A stretch of 64,000 nucleotides of DNA from Petrocella sp024636985 (GCA_024636985.1 JAGXFY010000022.1:41569-105568); one strand, 5' to 3'. Positions 17,110 through 26,994 are shown, counted from the stretch's first letter. Program-made: numbers and translations. Notes: generated from the letters alone by a model not told the origin.

Positions 17110-17169
17110 AAACCTTTCTTGATCAAACACAACAGACTTATAAAGCATTGCCTTATAAGTCTGAGCATT

Positions 17170-17712
17170 TTAGTAATGACCTGGGTACATGATTTTGTAC
17201 TTGTTATAATGTACTTTGTGAACATCGAGTTCATCTAAATTATGCGGTATTTTTTCCTCATCCGGATAGCCAATGGCTATAATCGTTTCGACCACGAAAT
17301 GATCCGGTATGGATAAAAGTGCCTTCACATATCCCTCTGAAGAAGTACCCTTCTTAGTTAATCTTTCTCTAATCTGAACCCAGCAGCTACCTAGACCAAG
17401 GCGTTCAGCTTCGAGTTGAATATAAGTAGCTGCAATAGAACAATCTTCAACACACATATCACTGACCATTGTATCTCCAAAGACCACAATAACCTGGGGT
17501 ACCTTACTAATAAACTGGGAGCCATGCTCTTTCGCCTGTGACAATTGTTTAAGGATATCCTCATCATCCACCACCAGAAAACCCCAAGGTTTTCTTCCTC
17601 TAGAACTGGGCGCAAGTAAAGCCGCTGTAAGAAGCTTATCCACTTTCTCGCATTCTACTTTTTGAGTCTTGTACTTTCTAATGCTTCGTCGATTCACCAA
17701 TAAACGAATCAT
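17170..17712 (-). CDS. Nitroreductase-family FMN oxidoreductase
   Basis: 180-residue flavin enzyme using NAD(P)H. FMN-binding features are RRSIRKYKTQKVECEKVDKL at the N-terminus (phosphate-binding RRSxRxY), APSSRGRKPWGFLVV and the GLGSCWVQIRE helix typical of the compact nitroreductases. The natural substrate is unknown. The ATG at 17712 has GAGGTG at ideal spacing. It lies 60 bases upstream of ung on the same strand and after the hairpin that follows gltX. Confidence 0.88.
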   Translation of the reverse strand: MIRLLVNRRSIRKYKTQKVECEKVDKLLTAALLAPSSRGRKPWGFLVVDDEDILKQLSQAKEHGSQFISKVPQVIVVFGDTMVSDMCVEDCSIAATYIQLEAERLGLGSCWVQIRERLTKKGTSSEGYVKALLSIPDHFVVETIIAIGYPDEEKIPHNLDELDVHKVHYNKYKIMYPGHY

Positions 17713-17744
17713 TTTCTTCACCTCTTATTTCAAAGACCTATACT

Positions 17745-17830
17745 TGGTTAATGTGTCAAAACTAAGTTTCACTAAGTTCACATACTATTGTATGCGAAAG
17801 TTCAACTATATAGTTTTGACACTTTAACCA
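17745..17830. other. Long imperfect inverted repeat after gltX
   Basis: Two 20-base arms (17745-17764 and 17811-17830) are complementary with one mismatch. A small CATAC/GTATG hairpin sits inside. It begins 3 bases after the gltX stop. There is no clear T-run, so it may be a processing hairpin or a tiny MITE-like element rather than a simple terminator. Confidence 0.45.
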
Positions 17831-17833
17831 TAC

Positions 17834-19306
17834 TTAAAGGTTGTTTAAATCATTTTTTAATTTTTCAAGACCGGTTCTTATACGCTTCAAGGATTCTTCT
17901 TTTCCTAAAATAGCAGCGATATCGAATGCGCCACCCGGTGTAGATTCTTTTCCGGATAGAATGGTTCTAAGGGGCCATAGAATCCGCCCGTTTTTCATAC
18001 CTTTTTCTTCAACATATGCCATGACCAAGTCATGAAGGCTCTCTATCGTCCATGTTTCATGAGCTTCCAATACTGGTAGTAATAGAGGCAGATCCTCCAA
18101 AGCTGTTTGTGGACTTGTTTTCATTCGCTTGTGGTTGTACATATCTACATTATAATCTGACACTTTTTCAAAGAAATCAATCATATCTGGAATCTCATTG
18201 AACTTCTCAATTCTAGGTTGTGTTAATAAGGCAATGGTTTTCTTGTCCAGATGGTCACTATATAAGACTTTATCGATTTCTTTCATGGCATAAGACAAAA
18301 ATGTTGCTTCATCCATATTCTTGATATACTCACCATTCATCCACGTAAACTTCTTCATATCAAAGACCGCCGGTGCTTTATTAATATGCTTATAATCAAA
18401 GGCCTCTACTAATTCTTCTAATGTAAATATTTCTCTATTGTCCGTAGGTGACCAACCTAGGAGTGCAATGAAATTCACAATTGCATCCTTTAGAAAGCCT
18501 TCATCAATTAGATCTTCATAAGATGAGTGACCACTACGCTTTGATAGTTTTTTATGGTTTTCATCTGTAATCAATGGCACGTGGACATAAGTCGGTACAT
18601 CCCATCCAAAAGCTTCATAGAGTCGGTTGTATTTCGGTGAAGAAGAAAGGTATTCGTTGCCTCTTACTACATGAGTGATTTCCATAAGATGGTCATCCAC
18701 CACGTTGGCAAAATTATACGTTGGATAACCATCGGATTTCATAAGTACCATATCATCCAACTCAATGTTATCTACGGCAATTTCTCCGTAAATAACATCT
18801 TTAAAAACTGTTTTGCCTTTGATTGGATTATTTTGTCTTATGACATAGGGCGTATCTGCATCTAATTTTTCTGCAATCTCATCCATCGTTAAATCCAGAC
18901 AATGTTTGTCGTATTTAAAGTTTTCTTTATTCTCCTCAGCCGTTTTTCTAAGCTGATCCAGTCGTTCTTTGTCACAGAAGCAATAGTACGCTTCTCCTTT
19001 GTCAAGGAGCTCCATAGCATGTTCTTTGTATATACCTGCTTGTACGCGCTCACTCTGGATATATGGACCAAAACCACCATCTTTATCCGGACCTTCGTCA
19101 TGAATCAAGCCCGTACCTGCCATGGTTCTATTGATGATCTCTATGGCACCTTCAACCAGTCTCTCCTGGTCTGTATCTTCAATTCTAAGAAGGAAGTCGC
19201 CACCTTCATGTTTCGCTATAAGGTAAGCATACAAAGCGGTTCTTAGATTACCAACATGCATCTTACCTGTTGGACTCGGTGCAAATCTTGTTCGAATTTT
19301 ACTCAT
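17834..19306 (-). CDS. gltX: Glutamyl-tRNA synthetase
   Basis: Charges tRNA-Glu with glutamate in the cytoplasm. 490 residues, class I. TRFAPSPTGKMHVGNLRTALY contains the HIGH-type motif (HVGN). KKLSKRSG is the KMSKS-type loop. The C-terminal helical anticodon-binding domain is full length. The second ATG of an ATG-ATG pair is chosen for spacing to GGAG. No T-box leader is seen in the 280 bases upstream. A long hairpin follows the stop. Confidence 0.97.
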   Translation of the reverse strand: MSKIRTRFAPSPTGKMHVGNLRTALYAYLIAKHEGGDFLLRIEDTDQERLVEGAIEIINRTMAGTGLIHDEGPDKDGGFGPYIQSERVQAGIYKEHAMELLDKGEAYYCFCDKERLDQLRKTAEENKENFKYDKHCLDLTMDEIAEKLDADTPYVIRQNNPIKGKTVFKDVIYGEIAVDNIELDDMVLMKSDGYPTYNFANVVDDHLMEITHVVRGNEYLSSSPKYNRLYEAFGWDVPTYVHVPLITDENHKKLSKRSGHSSYEDLIDEGFLKDAIVNFIALLGWSPTDNREIFTLEELVEAFDYKHINKAPAVFDMKKFTWMNGEYIKNMDEATFLSYAMKEIDKVLYSDHLDKKTIALLTQPRIEKFNEIPDMIDFFEKVSDYNVDMYNHKRMKTSPQTALEDLPLLLPVLEAHETWTIESLHDLVMAYVEEKGMKNGRILWPLRTILSGKESTPGGAFDIAAILGKEESLKRIRTGLEKLKNDLNNL

Positions 19307-19588
19307 CATCTCACTCCATCTTTATGCTCTACATTCATCATCAATGTCTACTGAGCTTAATATACCCTGCTAATCAAGGTACTTGAACGTCATACTTTCA
19401 TCATTATAACATAGGATACAAAGGCTCACAATCCGATTTTTGACCAGAAAATCTCTAGCAATACCCATTCGTTGGTTTACTATTTTAAACCTACAGGCTA
19501 TAATGTTATTGACACCCACAAATTTGGATGTCTAAGATCAACTTACATTGTTTGATTATAGATGTATATATATTGGAGGCAATAAACT

Positions 19589-21175
19589 ATGAAAATAATT
19601 CATATAATCATGATGGTACTCTTCCTGTCGATTATGACCGGCTGTAGCGCACCCCTGGCTTTGGAAGACCTTGTAGAAGCTACTGTCTACTTCCCTGAGT
19701 CCGACGAAAATCTAATAGCCGTTGATACCCTAACCCGTGAAGATGGTTTAGACGATGTATTTACACATCTTGTGGATCGACCTGTAAAAGCACAGAGCAT
19801 CAAACCTGATCTTATCTATCTACTGGACCTAGAAACCCTTCGTGGCATCATGCAATTTGATTTGAGCTTCGACCTAACAAATAAAGAAGCACGAGCACAA
19901 AACATAAATGGCACTTATGTGATTCCTTTTGAATGGGTCGATATGTATCTGGAAAAATTACCTATTCTAAATCATTTTTCTTATCTAATGCCTTCTACAC
20001 CTCGACTTGTCATAAATGATACAACCATTGACTATGCTTATAACCAAGATTGGAAACTCCATCCAACAGATAATGTGACTTATGATATCAAAGACCAGAC
20101 GACCCACCATGAAACCTATTATACCGAAACCGATGCTATTGATATTTCTATAGAATTTAATCGTAGGACCCCAAATCAGCTTCTCTTGGCCATTGACAAT
20201 GGAAAAGAAGAGACCACCTACACCCTTGATAACATGCATAATTTACCTGTTCCAGATAAATCGGGTCACTATACTTATACCTTAATGGCTATTTGGGATG
20301 ATGCGTCTTTAGGTTATACGGGTAAAATTAATTATATTTTCGGACTGGACCTTCATCTTGAAGAATCCTTACATCTAAATAAAACCACTTTTGAGCCGGG
20401 AGACAGTATTGGGGTTCTCATTGAACAACCTTTTGGTCTGGATTATAGAATCGAAACACCTGTATTTAAGAATACCATTGGGATTTTTAATTACGAGGAT
20501 GCACTCGTTGCACTTGTGCCTATCGACAGCAGAACAACACCCGGCACCTATAGCTTAAGCTTATATGAAGCATCCACCAATACACTAATTGAAACCACTC
20601 AATACCAGATTGTCGAAAAAATATTTGAAACTCAGCAACTTTCCGTCAGCGCTTCCACGGCTTCTCTTAGATCCGATGAAAATGCCAAAAAAGATGCAGA
20701 AAAGTTCAAAAATGCAAAAACCTATTCTGTTGGTGAGAAACTATGGGATGGCCCATTTGTGCAACCTGTAGAAGGTCGCATATCCACTGAATACTCCGTC
20801 ATTCGGTATGTTAATAGTGGAACGGAAAGCTCCAGACATACTGCCATCGATATAGCCGCACCTCAAGGCACACCCATTAAAGCGGCTCATAACGGTATCG
20901 TGACCTTCTCCTCTGACCTTATCATATCCGGTAATGTGGTTGTATTAGACCATGGGTTAGGTCTCTTTACAACCTATGTACACATGCATAAAATCTATGT
21001 AGAGGATGGTCAAGAGGTGAAAAAAGGAGATATTATCGGCGAGGTCGGTACCACCGGTTATTCAACCGGTCCTCATCTACACTTTGCTGTATCCAAAAGC
21101 GGTGTTAATCTAAATCCATGGAAGTTCATGGCAGAAGACCCACTTGTTTTTCCCACTTGGAATAAAACACCTTAA
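19589..21175 (+). CDS. M23-family metallopeptidase lipoprotein
   Basis: 528-residue extracytoplasmic protein. A signal peptide ends in the lipobox SIMTGC, with lipidation at Cys19. A long N-terminal region of beta-rich sequence (about residues 20-390) has no family I recognise. The LytM/M23 domain is at about 395-520: SSRHTAIDIAAPQGTP holds the H-x3-D zinc ligands and GPHLHF the H-x-H. It probably cuts peptidoglycan cross-links at the cell surface. GGAGG is well placed. It is convergent with the GNAT gene, overlapping by 4 bases at the stops. Confidence 0.9.
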   Translation: MKIIHIIMMVLFLSIMTGCSAPLALEDLVEATVYFPESDENLIAVDTLTREDGLDDVFTHLVDRPVKAQSIKPDLIYLLDLETLRGIMQFDLSFDLTNKEARAQNINGTYVIPFEWVDMYLEKLPILNHFSYLMPSTPRLVINDTTIDYAYNQDWKLHPTDNVTYDIKDQTTHHETYYTETDAIDISIEFNRRTPNQLLLAIDNGKEETTYTLDNMHNLPVPDKSGHYTYTLMAIWDDASLGYTGKINYIFGLDLHLEESLHLNKTTFEPGDSIGVLIEQPFGLDYRIETPVFKNTIGIFNYEDALVALVPIDSRTTPGTYSLSLYEASTNTLIETTQYQIVEKIFETQQLSVSASTASLRSDENAKKDAEKFKNAKTYSVGEKLWDGPFVQPVEGRISTEYSVIRYVNSGTESSRHTAIDIAAPQGTPIKAAHNGIVTFSSDLIISGNVVVLDHGLGLFTTYVHMHKIYVEDGQEVKKGDIIGEVGTTGYSTGPHLHFAVSKSGVNLNPWKFMAEDPLVFPTWNKTP

Positions 21176-22281
21176 ATCAATGCTGTAAAATAATTTTGGA
21201 TTGGATATTCAGGATATACTATATGATTTTGATGGATCATGACTTTTGGCCGAATACTAGCAAGTGATTCCAAACTGTCATACCCAAAGAGCCACTGAGC
21301 CAATGACTCAATATCCAGCGTAATATCCGGCGCTTCTTGAGTTATACTTACTTGACCTTCCACCTTGTACGTATGGTTATTCTCTAGGATTTGATCGTCG
21401 ATGACTTTGATGATACATGTGCCTAGAAAATCAGCCATGGCTTCTAGCAGCGTTTCAACATGAAGTATACGGGCCATCATAAAAGGTTTTTCCAATCTTT
21501 CATGTTCTTTAATATGAGGAATAAGATGCTTTAAAGCGTTGTTTTTCGGCATCTGCCACTGAATCGGCTTTTCCCCTGCTATACTGCCTATGTAATCTAG
21601 AATATTCATAAGACCTTCATCGGATGTATAAATGCATTCTCTAACAAAAATATCCCCAAAATCATAATAAATAACATAGCCATCGGGCACAACAACCACA
21701 TGCCCGTTCTCAGAATGCACTTCTTTTAATAGATGTTCAAAATCTCGCATTCCTCTGTTTTGAGACAATGTTAGTGTTTTCTTATAGGTGTTGTAGATGG
21801 GTAACAACTGAATACTTGTTTCTACGTCTATCACTTCATTTGGCACTGTCCTCTTTTTTCGGTTCAAGTTCTCATATTTGAACTTGTAAAGGGCAACGTC
21901 TTGTATAAAGCCATAACCAAATTGATCATATAATCTTGAATCTATTGGCATTAGAACTGAAAAGACATCCCCTGCTTCATACCGATCCCTTAATACCCAT
22001 GTCATCATTTTTCTCATGAGGCCTTGCCTTCTATGGGATTGTTTTGTAGCCACACCAACCACATAATAGGTGTTATAAAGACAACCCTGCCACATCAACT
22101 GATAAGGGTTTAGATGAGCCATAGCCACAAGCACATCCCCTTCCAAATACCCTACCACTTGGTCGATTTTAATATGTGTATCAAAATAATAGGCCACCAG
22201 AGATGGCCCATCTTCTATGAATATTTCTTGCCATAATTCTATGGCTTTATCTTTATCACTTTCGTTCAATCTTCTGATCAT
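21172..22281 (-). CDS. GNAT acetyltransferase, Eis-like
   Basis: 369-residue protein resembling the Eis family. The N-terminal GNAT domain has the acetyl-CoA loop QSHRRQGLMRKMM, and a second degenerate GNAT half contains MPIDSRLYDQFGYGF. A C-terminal sterol-carrier-like domain (from about 270) completes the usual three-part layout. Eis enzymes acetylate aminoglycosides or peptides, but clostridial relatives are mostly uncharacterised, so I do not claim resistance. It is transcribed after the DUF2156 gene, 22 bases apart. Confidence 0.85.
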   Translation of the reverse strand: MIRRLNESDKDKAIELWQEIFIEDGPSLVAYYFDTHIKIDQVVGYLEGDVLVAMAHLNPYQLMWQGCLYNTYYVVGVATKQSHRRQGLMRKMMTWVLRDRYEAGDVFSVLMPIDSRLYDQFGYGFIQDVALYKFKYENLNRKKRTVPNEVIDVETSIQLLPIYNTYKKTLTLSQNRGMRDFEHLLKEVHSENGHVVVVPDGYVIYYDFGDIFVRECIYTSDEGLMNILDYIGSIAGEKPIQWQMPKNNALKHLIPHIKEHERLEKPFMMARILHVETLLEAMADFLGTCIIKVIDDQILENNHTYKVEGQVSITQEAPDITLDIESLAQWLFGYDSLESLASIRPKVMIHQNHIVYPEYPIQNYFTALI

Positions 22282-22303
22282 AATGCCTCCATACTAATTC
22301 TTA

Positions 22304-23200
22304 TTACAATTTTTCACGAATGTTATACTTCTTAACTAAGTCTATAGGATAATAACTTAACTTAGATTTTCTAAGTCCTTCAAGTCCCAAGTCGTCTTCT
22401 CGATTGACAAAATCAACATCCGGATAGGCATGAATTAAGAATTCCTGATTAATGGCTTGGTAAAGACCTCGAACTTCCGGATCCGCCTTTTCAATATGTA
22501 TGACTGCTTCCCTATTATGGTTCATTAACGAGCCTATGGTGACTGCTTTTAACTCATCGTCAATGTATATTGCACCCACCTTAACATCCAACTTTTCCAT
22601 TTGTTCGATAGCCTTACAGACACCAACAAGTTCATCTGCAAGCATGCCCGCATCCTCATCTTTGTCGTCTGCCCAACCATTTACAAATTCACAGATTTCA
22701 CGATTTTTGTCACTATAAATCTCTTCATAATGCCATCTGCCTTCATATTCTTTTTTGAAGCTATTTAAATGGTTTCTTTTCTTACCCAGTTTTTTACCTT
22801 TAAGAGTTCTTAGGGCCTCTGCATCATAGAGATAGTCATATTGATCTCTATTTGTAGTTATTTCAAACTGATCTTTATAGTTTTCTTCAATAAAGTTTTT
22901 ATATACTTCATCTGTCACCAAGATTTCAACCGGTAGATTTAAACTGTGAAAATAATCAATTAAGGTTTCTGTTGCTTCTTTAAAATAGCCTTCTTCGCAA
23001 AGTGGCATGATGGCATAGGTCTTGCCTTCAAATTCTTCAATCAACAGTATGTAATGCTCAAATTTAGCGTATCGTATGTTGTATCTTTTATTCCACAAAT
23101 ATAGGGTGGCAAAACAGTATTCACAATTTGGGATGGATCTTTTATCAATGTAGGGTGTTAATATTTCCTGATCTTCAATGGTTAGAGGTTTTAATTCCAT
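22304..23200 (-). CDS. DUF2156-family protein (lysylphosphatidylglycerol-synthase C-domain-like)
   Basis: 298-residue soluble protein with a tandem GNAT-like fold as in the C-terminal domain of MprF. Signatures are NCEYCFATLYLWNKRYNIRY at the N-terminus, GKKLGKKRNHLNSFKKEY in the middle and EKADPEVRGLYQAINQEF near the C-terminus. There are no membrane helices, so it is not a full MprF. It may transfer an aminoacyl or acyl group, but the substrate is unknown. The start is the ATG at 23200 with TTGGAGA. It is followed by the Eis-like gene. Confidence 0.85.
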   Translation of the reverse strand: MELKPLTIEDQEILTPYIDKRSIPNCEYCFATLYLWNKRYNIRYAKFEHYILLIEEFEGKTYAIMPLCEEGYFKEATETLIDYFHSLNLPVEILVTDEVYKNFIEENYKDQFEITTNRDQYDYLYDAEALRTLKGKKLGKKRNHLNSFKKEYEGRWHYEEIYSDKNREICEFVNGWADDKDEDAGMLADELVGVCKAIEQMEKLDVKVGAIYIDDELKAVTIGSLMNHNREAVIHIEKADPEVRGLYQAINQEFLIHAYPDVDFVNREDDLGLEGLRKSKLSYYPIDLVKKYNIREKL

Positions 23201-23233
23201 GTCGTTCTCCAATCTATAAGTCTAATCCTTAGG

Positions 23234-23710
23234 TCATACCTTTGACATCAACAAACAGATGGATTGGACACTAATACCTTTTTCTTCTCCGGTAAAACCA
23301 AGTCCCTCTTCTGTTGTTGCTTTTATATTGATATTGTCTATGTTTGTATTCAGTGTTTTTCCAATAATTTTACGCATCTCAAGGATATGGGGTGCCATTT
23401 TGGGTGCCTGTGCAATAATTGTAGCATCAAGGTTTACAATCTCATAGCCATTAGACGTCATGATTTCTCTAACTTTTTCAAGAAGCTTGATACTGTCTGC
23501 TCCTTTATAGTTATTATCTGTGTCCGGAAAGTGCTTGCCTATATCGCCTAAAGCCATAGCACCTAGTAGACTGTCCATAATGGCATGGGTCAATACATCC
23601 GCGTCACTATGTCCCAAGAGTCCATGGGTATGAGGAATCGTCACACCACCTATTATCAAGTCTCTGCCTACAACCAATCTGTGCACATCATATCCCATGC
23701 CAATTCTCAT
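23234..23710 (-). CDS. ispF: 2-C-methyl-D-erythritol 2,4-cyclodiphosphate synthase
   Basis: Cyclises CDP-ME 2-phosphate to MEcPP in the MEP route to isoprenoids. The 158-residue homotrimeric enzyme has the zinc site MGYDVHRL (Asp8, His10), LLGHSDADVLTHAIMDSLLGA and the ATTEEGLGFTGEEKG substrate loop. It is a single-domain IspF, not the IspDF fusion. AAT-rich sequence and a tight gap join it to the DUF2156 gene downstream. Confidence 0.97.
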   Translation of the reverse strand: MRIGMGYDVHRLVVGRDLIIGGVTIPHTHGLLGHSDADVLTHAIMDSLLGAMALGDIGKHFPDTDNNYKGADSIKLLEKVREIMTSNGYEIVNLDATIIAQAPKMAPHILEMRKIIGKTLNTNIDNINIKATTEEGLGFTGEEKGISVQSICLLMSKV

Positions 23711-23760
23711 ATTTACTACTCCCGTATATTCTTATGGTATCTAAAGTTAGAGTGTCAAAA

Positions 23761-24786
23761 CTACAAATAATGGGTTAATAAATGATCCATATGCTCGATA
23801 TTCTCATTAAGTAGTTTTAGGGTTTCATGGGATTTGTCTCTTGATCCCACCACAATAACACTTGTGACATCTTTATTGTGAATGATGCAGTCCAGTTTTT
23901 CTAAAAGTTGATCCATACGATGGAGGATGTGTTCAAAACATTCTACAAATTCAGGTTCCTTGTATCCATGATCACCTTTGGACAATCTAAAACATATGTC
24001 ATATGTAATGTGAGACATTTCCCTGAGCAATGTCGTCATTTTTATAATTTTCTCAAGCTTAACACTCTTTTGTTCATTTTTAAAGGTAAAAAAGTCTTTT
24101 TGATAATCCATAATTGTTCCGTTAATCCAATTTAGATTATTAAACAAATCACCATAATCTTTCATGATTTTATGAGCATCCTCGTAATTATGAAGACTCA
24201 ACATTTGGTAGATTGCCTTTGTTTTTTTACTGATCTGTTCTAATAGATGAAATATTCTTTTTTCCATCATATGCTTGTAACCCATTAAAGAAAATATCAG
24301 ATTCACAAACATGGCTATGGCAACACCAGTTATCAAAGCCGTAATTCTAAGTTTAAATGTCTCAAATTCGCTTGGATTGCCTAGTAAGTCTAACTGCACA
24401 TACTGGGCCATATAAATCGATGTAAAAACAGCCACAACTGAAAACTGGCGCCAATTAATGACTAGACTTACATATAAGGTGACCGTCACAGACAGCGCTA
24501 CTGACCAAGGATTATAACCTAATACCGATAAGATGATGCCTGTTATCAATGCACCAATAACGGATGCTTCGACTTGTTTGAAGCCACTTCGTATCCCTGT
24601 TAGATTAACAGGCTCTAAAGTTAGCATCATACCGAAAAGTACTGAAATCATGTCTTTTGACACATATGGGATGCTTTCGCCTACAAAAGATCCTATTAAA
24701 ACCGCTACAAAGGCCTTTAATAAAAATTCTTTCGTATCAAAGAGCCTTGCTTCTTTATTAATTAGAATATAGTTCAACAACTTCAT
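23761..24786 (-). CDS. FUSC/aromatic-acid-exporter-family membrane protein
   Basis: 341-residue protein. The N-terminal half has about five to six hydrophobic segments with an LKAFVAVLIGSFVGESI opening, matching the ArAE/FUSC permease half. The C-terminal half is cytosolic and helical, rich in charged residues, with likely coiled coil. Family members export aromatic carboxylates or other organic anions; the substrate here is unknown. The start at MKLLNYILINKEARLF is chosen for the GAGGCATAAA site. It precedes ispF by about 50 bases. Confidence 0.8.
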   Translation of the reverse strand: MKLLNYILINKEARLFDTKEFLLKAFVAVLIGSFVGESIPYVSKDMISVLFGMMLTLEPVNLTGIRSGFKQVEASVIGALITGIILSVLGYNPWSVALSVTVTLYVSLVINWRQFSVVAVFTSIYMAQYVQLDLLGNPSEFETFKLRITALITGVAIAMFVNLIFSLMGYKHMMEKRIFHLLEQISKKTKAIYQMLSLHNYEDAHKIMKDYGDLFNNLNWINGTIMDYQKDFFTFKNEQKSVKLEKIIKMTTLLREMSHITYDICFRLSKGDHGYKEPEFVECFEHILHRMDQLLEKLDCIIHNKDVTSVIVVGSRDKSHETLKLLNENIEHMDHLLTHYL

Positions 24787-24873
24787 TTTATGCCTCATTT
24801 CTATAATCGAGTATTGTTCCACCATCATACAACGAAATTAAGAATAAAACAAGATATGTCATGACATATTGCT

Positions 24874-25971
24874 CTACAACTTTTCCTTAAGTACTGCTTC
24901 ATAGACTTCATATGTCTTTTCGTAGGTATTATCTAGGGTAAAGCTGTGAGCGATCTTGGTACCCAGCTTAATTTTCTCTTCGATTTTGCTTTTGTTGTCA
25001 GGATCTAGCACCCATTTAATCTGTGCTTTTATCATAGATACATCGTTTGGGTTAAAGTAGATACCGGCATCTTGTGCCACTTCTCTAAAACTACCAATAT
25101 CGCTTAGTATAGTGGGACATTTCATTGTGAATGCCTCTAATATCGGTATGCCAAAGCCTTCATAAATAGAAGGGTAGACAAAGGCTAAAGCTTGCCGATA
25201 ACAAGCAGCCAATACTTCATCGTTTAGATTACGTTGACCCACTTGTTTACTGATGCCAAGTCCGGCAATTTCTTTTCGTTCATTTTCTGTGAATTCACCA
25301 CCACCAACACATAGCAGATTCAGTGTTTCATCTTCTACTAAGACTTTTGACATCGCTTCCAAAAATAATTTGAAGTTTTTGTTATCTGTTCTCTGTCCCA
25401 CAAAGAGGATATAACGCTCCGGCAGTCCTCTTAAGGTTATGTTCACTTTTCCAAATCTTAAGGGTAGTCCATGATAAACAACTGTAATCTTATCCGGATT
25501 GATATCATAATAACGGATTAAGTCTTCTTTTGTATTATTAGAAACTGCAATTATATGGTCTGCAGCTAGGATCAACTTTTTCTTTTCTTCCAAAAATATA
25601 GCTATATTCCCATAGTATTGAGGAAATAGCTCTCTACCTAAGTCGTGGACAGTGATGATTACTTTCTCATTCTTTAGATATCTTAAAAAATAGCTGTCAT
25701 AATTTGTTGGATGAAAGATATCTATCTGATGCTTACGCAAGGTTCTCCTTGTCAAATATTTCGAAATCCAATTATTAACTTTCTCAACCAACATGCTCTC
25801 ATATTTATGATCAAAATTATCATTCAACTTATTGAAGTAATAATTTTTGGAATGAAAAACCGGTACAACAACATTTTCTTTATCTGACCATTGAATCAAA
25901 TTGGTAAAATATCTGGATATACCACCATAGCGTTGTGTCCTAAATATTTGATAATCGTATAATACTTTCAT
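24874..25971 (-). CDS. Glycosyltransferase family 4 (GT-B)
   Basis: 365-residue retaining glycosyltransferase transferring a sugar from a nucleotide donor. N-terminal acceptor domain: MKVLYDYQIFRTQRYGGISRY, with HVHDLGRE-like VHDLGREL. Donor-binding domain: YILFVGQRTDNKNFKLFLEA, then YPSIYEGFGIPILEAF with the two glutamates of the EX7E signature. It stands alone, so the product (exopolysaccharide, teichoic-type polymer or glycolipid) is not shown. A dispersed repeat copy lies about 130 bases upstream of its start. Confidence 0.93.
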   Translation of the reverse strand: MKVLYDYQIFRTQRYGGISRYFTNLIQWSDKENVVVPVFHSKNYYFNKLNDNFDHKYESMLVEKVNNWISKYLTRRTLRKHQIDIFHPTNYDSYFLRYLKNEKVIITVHDLGRELFPQYYGNIAIFLEEKKKLILAADHIIAVSNNTKEDLIRYYDINPDKITVVYHGLPLRFGKVNITLRGLPERYILFVGQRTDNKNFKLFLEAMSKVLVEDETLNLLCVGGGEFTENERKEIAGLGISKQVGQRNLNDEVLAACYRQALAFVYPSIYEGFGIPILEAFTMKCPTILSDIGSFREVAQDAGIYFNPNDVSMIKAQIKWVLDPDNKSKIEEKIKLGTKIAHSFTLDNTYEKTYEVYEAVLKEKL

Positions 25972-26100
25972 AGTTTATCCCTTCGTAGATCAAACCTAAC
26001 TTATCATGTTCATGCACACGCACACTTCATCTACAATCTTAACCTATTTGACATAATTTCGTCAATATAAGAAGGTTAGGAAAGAACGACTTTTCTTATA

Positions 26101-26224
26101 CAAGAAAAGAAGCTTCGCTTCGTTATGAGCTATGCTCATATTTCTGAACGGTTCGACAGGAAACTTCCTTGATAGTTAATGCGATGCTTCAACGCATTAA
26201 CATAGCACGCTCCTAGAGAATAAA
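26101..26224 (-). repeat. Dispersed structured intergenic repeat, copy 2
   Basis: The best-folded copy. On the minus strand it contains hairpins AATGCG/CGCATT, AGGAA/TTCCT, ATGAGC/GCTCAT and GAAGC/GCTTC in series. It begins right at the T-tract of the terminator after the response regulator gene. The segment beginning CACGCTCCTAGAGAATAAAA in plus orientation recurs as copy 3 near the tRNA terminator. Nothing else is seen in 25972-26100. Confidence 0.62.
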
Positions 26225-26248
26225 AATAAGTGCCCTAAGGCACTTATT
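26225..26248 (-). terminator. Rho-independent terminator after the LytTR regulator
   Basis: Perfect stem AATAAGTGCC/GGCACTTATT with a CTAA loop and T-run on the minus strand, 30 bases after the stop. Confidence 0.82.
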
Positions 26249-26277
26249 GGTTGCAGATGGTAAAACCATGTTCTTAA

Positions 26278-26994
26278 TTACAGCAATAAATTATAATTTT
26301 CCTTGTAGGTGCGTCCAATTGGTATCATATTATCATAGTGTTTGATTTTGATCATACTTTGACTGTTGTTCTTATTCACATAGTCAATAAACAAGAGATT
26401 GACAATATAACTTCGATGAACACGAATAAATTGCTCCTTTGGCAACTGCTCCTCTAGTTCACTGAGCGTAACACGTCCTATTGGATGTCTGTCGTTTTTT
26501 GTGTAAATATAAGCAACCTTGTCCACCGTCTCAATATAGACAATCTCATTATGATCAAAGAAATAGTCCCTTGACTTACGTCTGATTTTAAGCTTGGTCA
26601 ACTGATCTTGAACAATTACTTTTTTATACATGAGTTCTTCTAACATATCTGTAAGATAATTCATGGAAAAGGGTTTTCTTATATAGCGGTTACACTTAGA
26701 ATTGTTATAAGCATCCAAGATATTCTCCGTTGGCTCTTTAACACCTGTAACAATGACAACCCAAGCTAACTCGTACTGAGGTAATTTTCTAATGGCTTCA
26801 ATAAACCCATAGCCATTCCCGTCCGGCAATAATAAATCTACGATAAATATACTGACTTCGTTCTTTTGGGACATATTTAAGGCTTCTTTAATCGTGGTTG
26901 CTTCAAGAACTTGATCAAAAAGTTTCTTAATAGATACCGCTTCTTTAATCTGCTCGCTGATCTCCGGTTCATCCTCTAAAATCAATAATGTCAT
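26278..26994 (-). CDS. Response regulator with LytTR DNA-binding domain
   Basis: 238-residue two-domain regulator. The receiver domain (1-120) has acidic residues LEDEPE, phosphoacceptor Asp53 in FIVDLLLPDGNGY, Thr83 and Lys107 in YIRKPF. The LytTR domain (about 140-238) has IVYIETVDKVAYIYT and QFIRVHRSYIVNLLFIDYV. No histidine kinase lies next to it, so it is an orphan in this window. LytTR regulators often control surface or peptide-signalled genes; the target is not visible. Confidence 0.93.
   Translation of the reverse strand: MTLLILEDEPEISEQIKEAVSIKKLFDQVLEATTIKEALNMSQKNEVSIFIVDLLLPDGNGYGFIEAIRKLPQYELAWVVIVTGVKEPTENILDAYNNSKCNRYIRKPFSMNYLTDMLEELMYKKVIVQDQLTKLKIRRKSRDYFFDHNEIVYIETVDKVAYIYTKNDRHPIGRVTLSELEEQLPKEQFIRVHRSYIVNLLFIDYVNKNNSQSMIKIKHYDNMIPIGRTYKENYNLLL

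Noticed and set aside
19307..19588. Possible T-box or other riboswitch before gltX
   Set aside because: No T-box core (AGGGTGGTACCGCG) or other known aptamer is seen on the minus strand. The region looks like an ordinary divergent intergenic space.
21172..22281. Aminoglycoside resistance gene
   Set aside because: The Eis-like fold does not predict drug resistance on its own, and clostridial relatives are uncharacterised.
23745..23765. A second copy of the gltX hairpin arm
   Set aside because: Only about 12 bases match and there is no opposite arm. It may be chance in AT-rich DNA.
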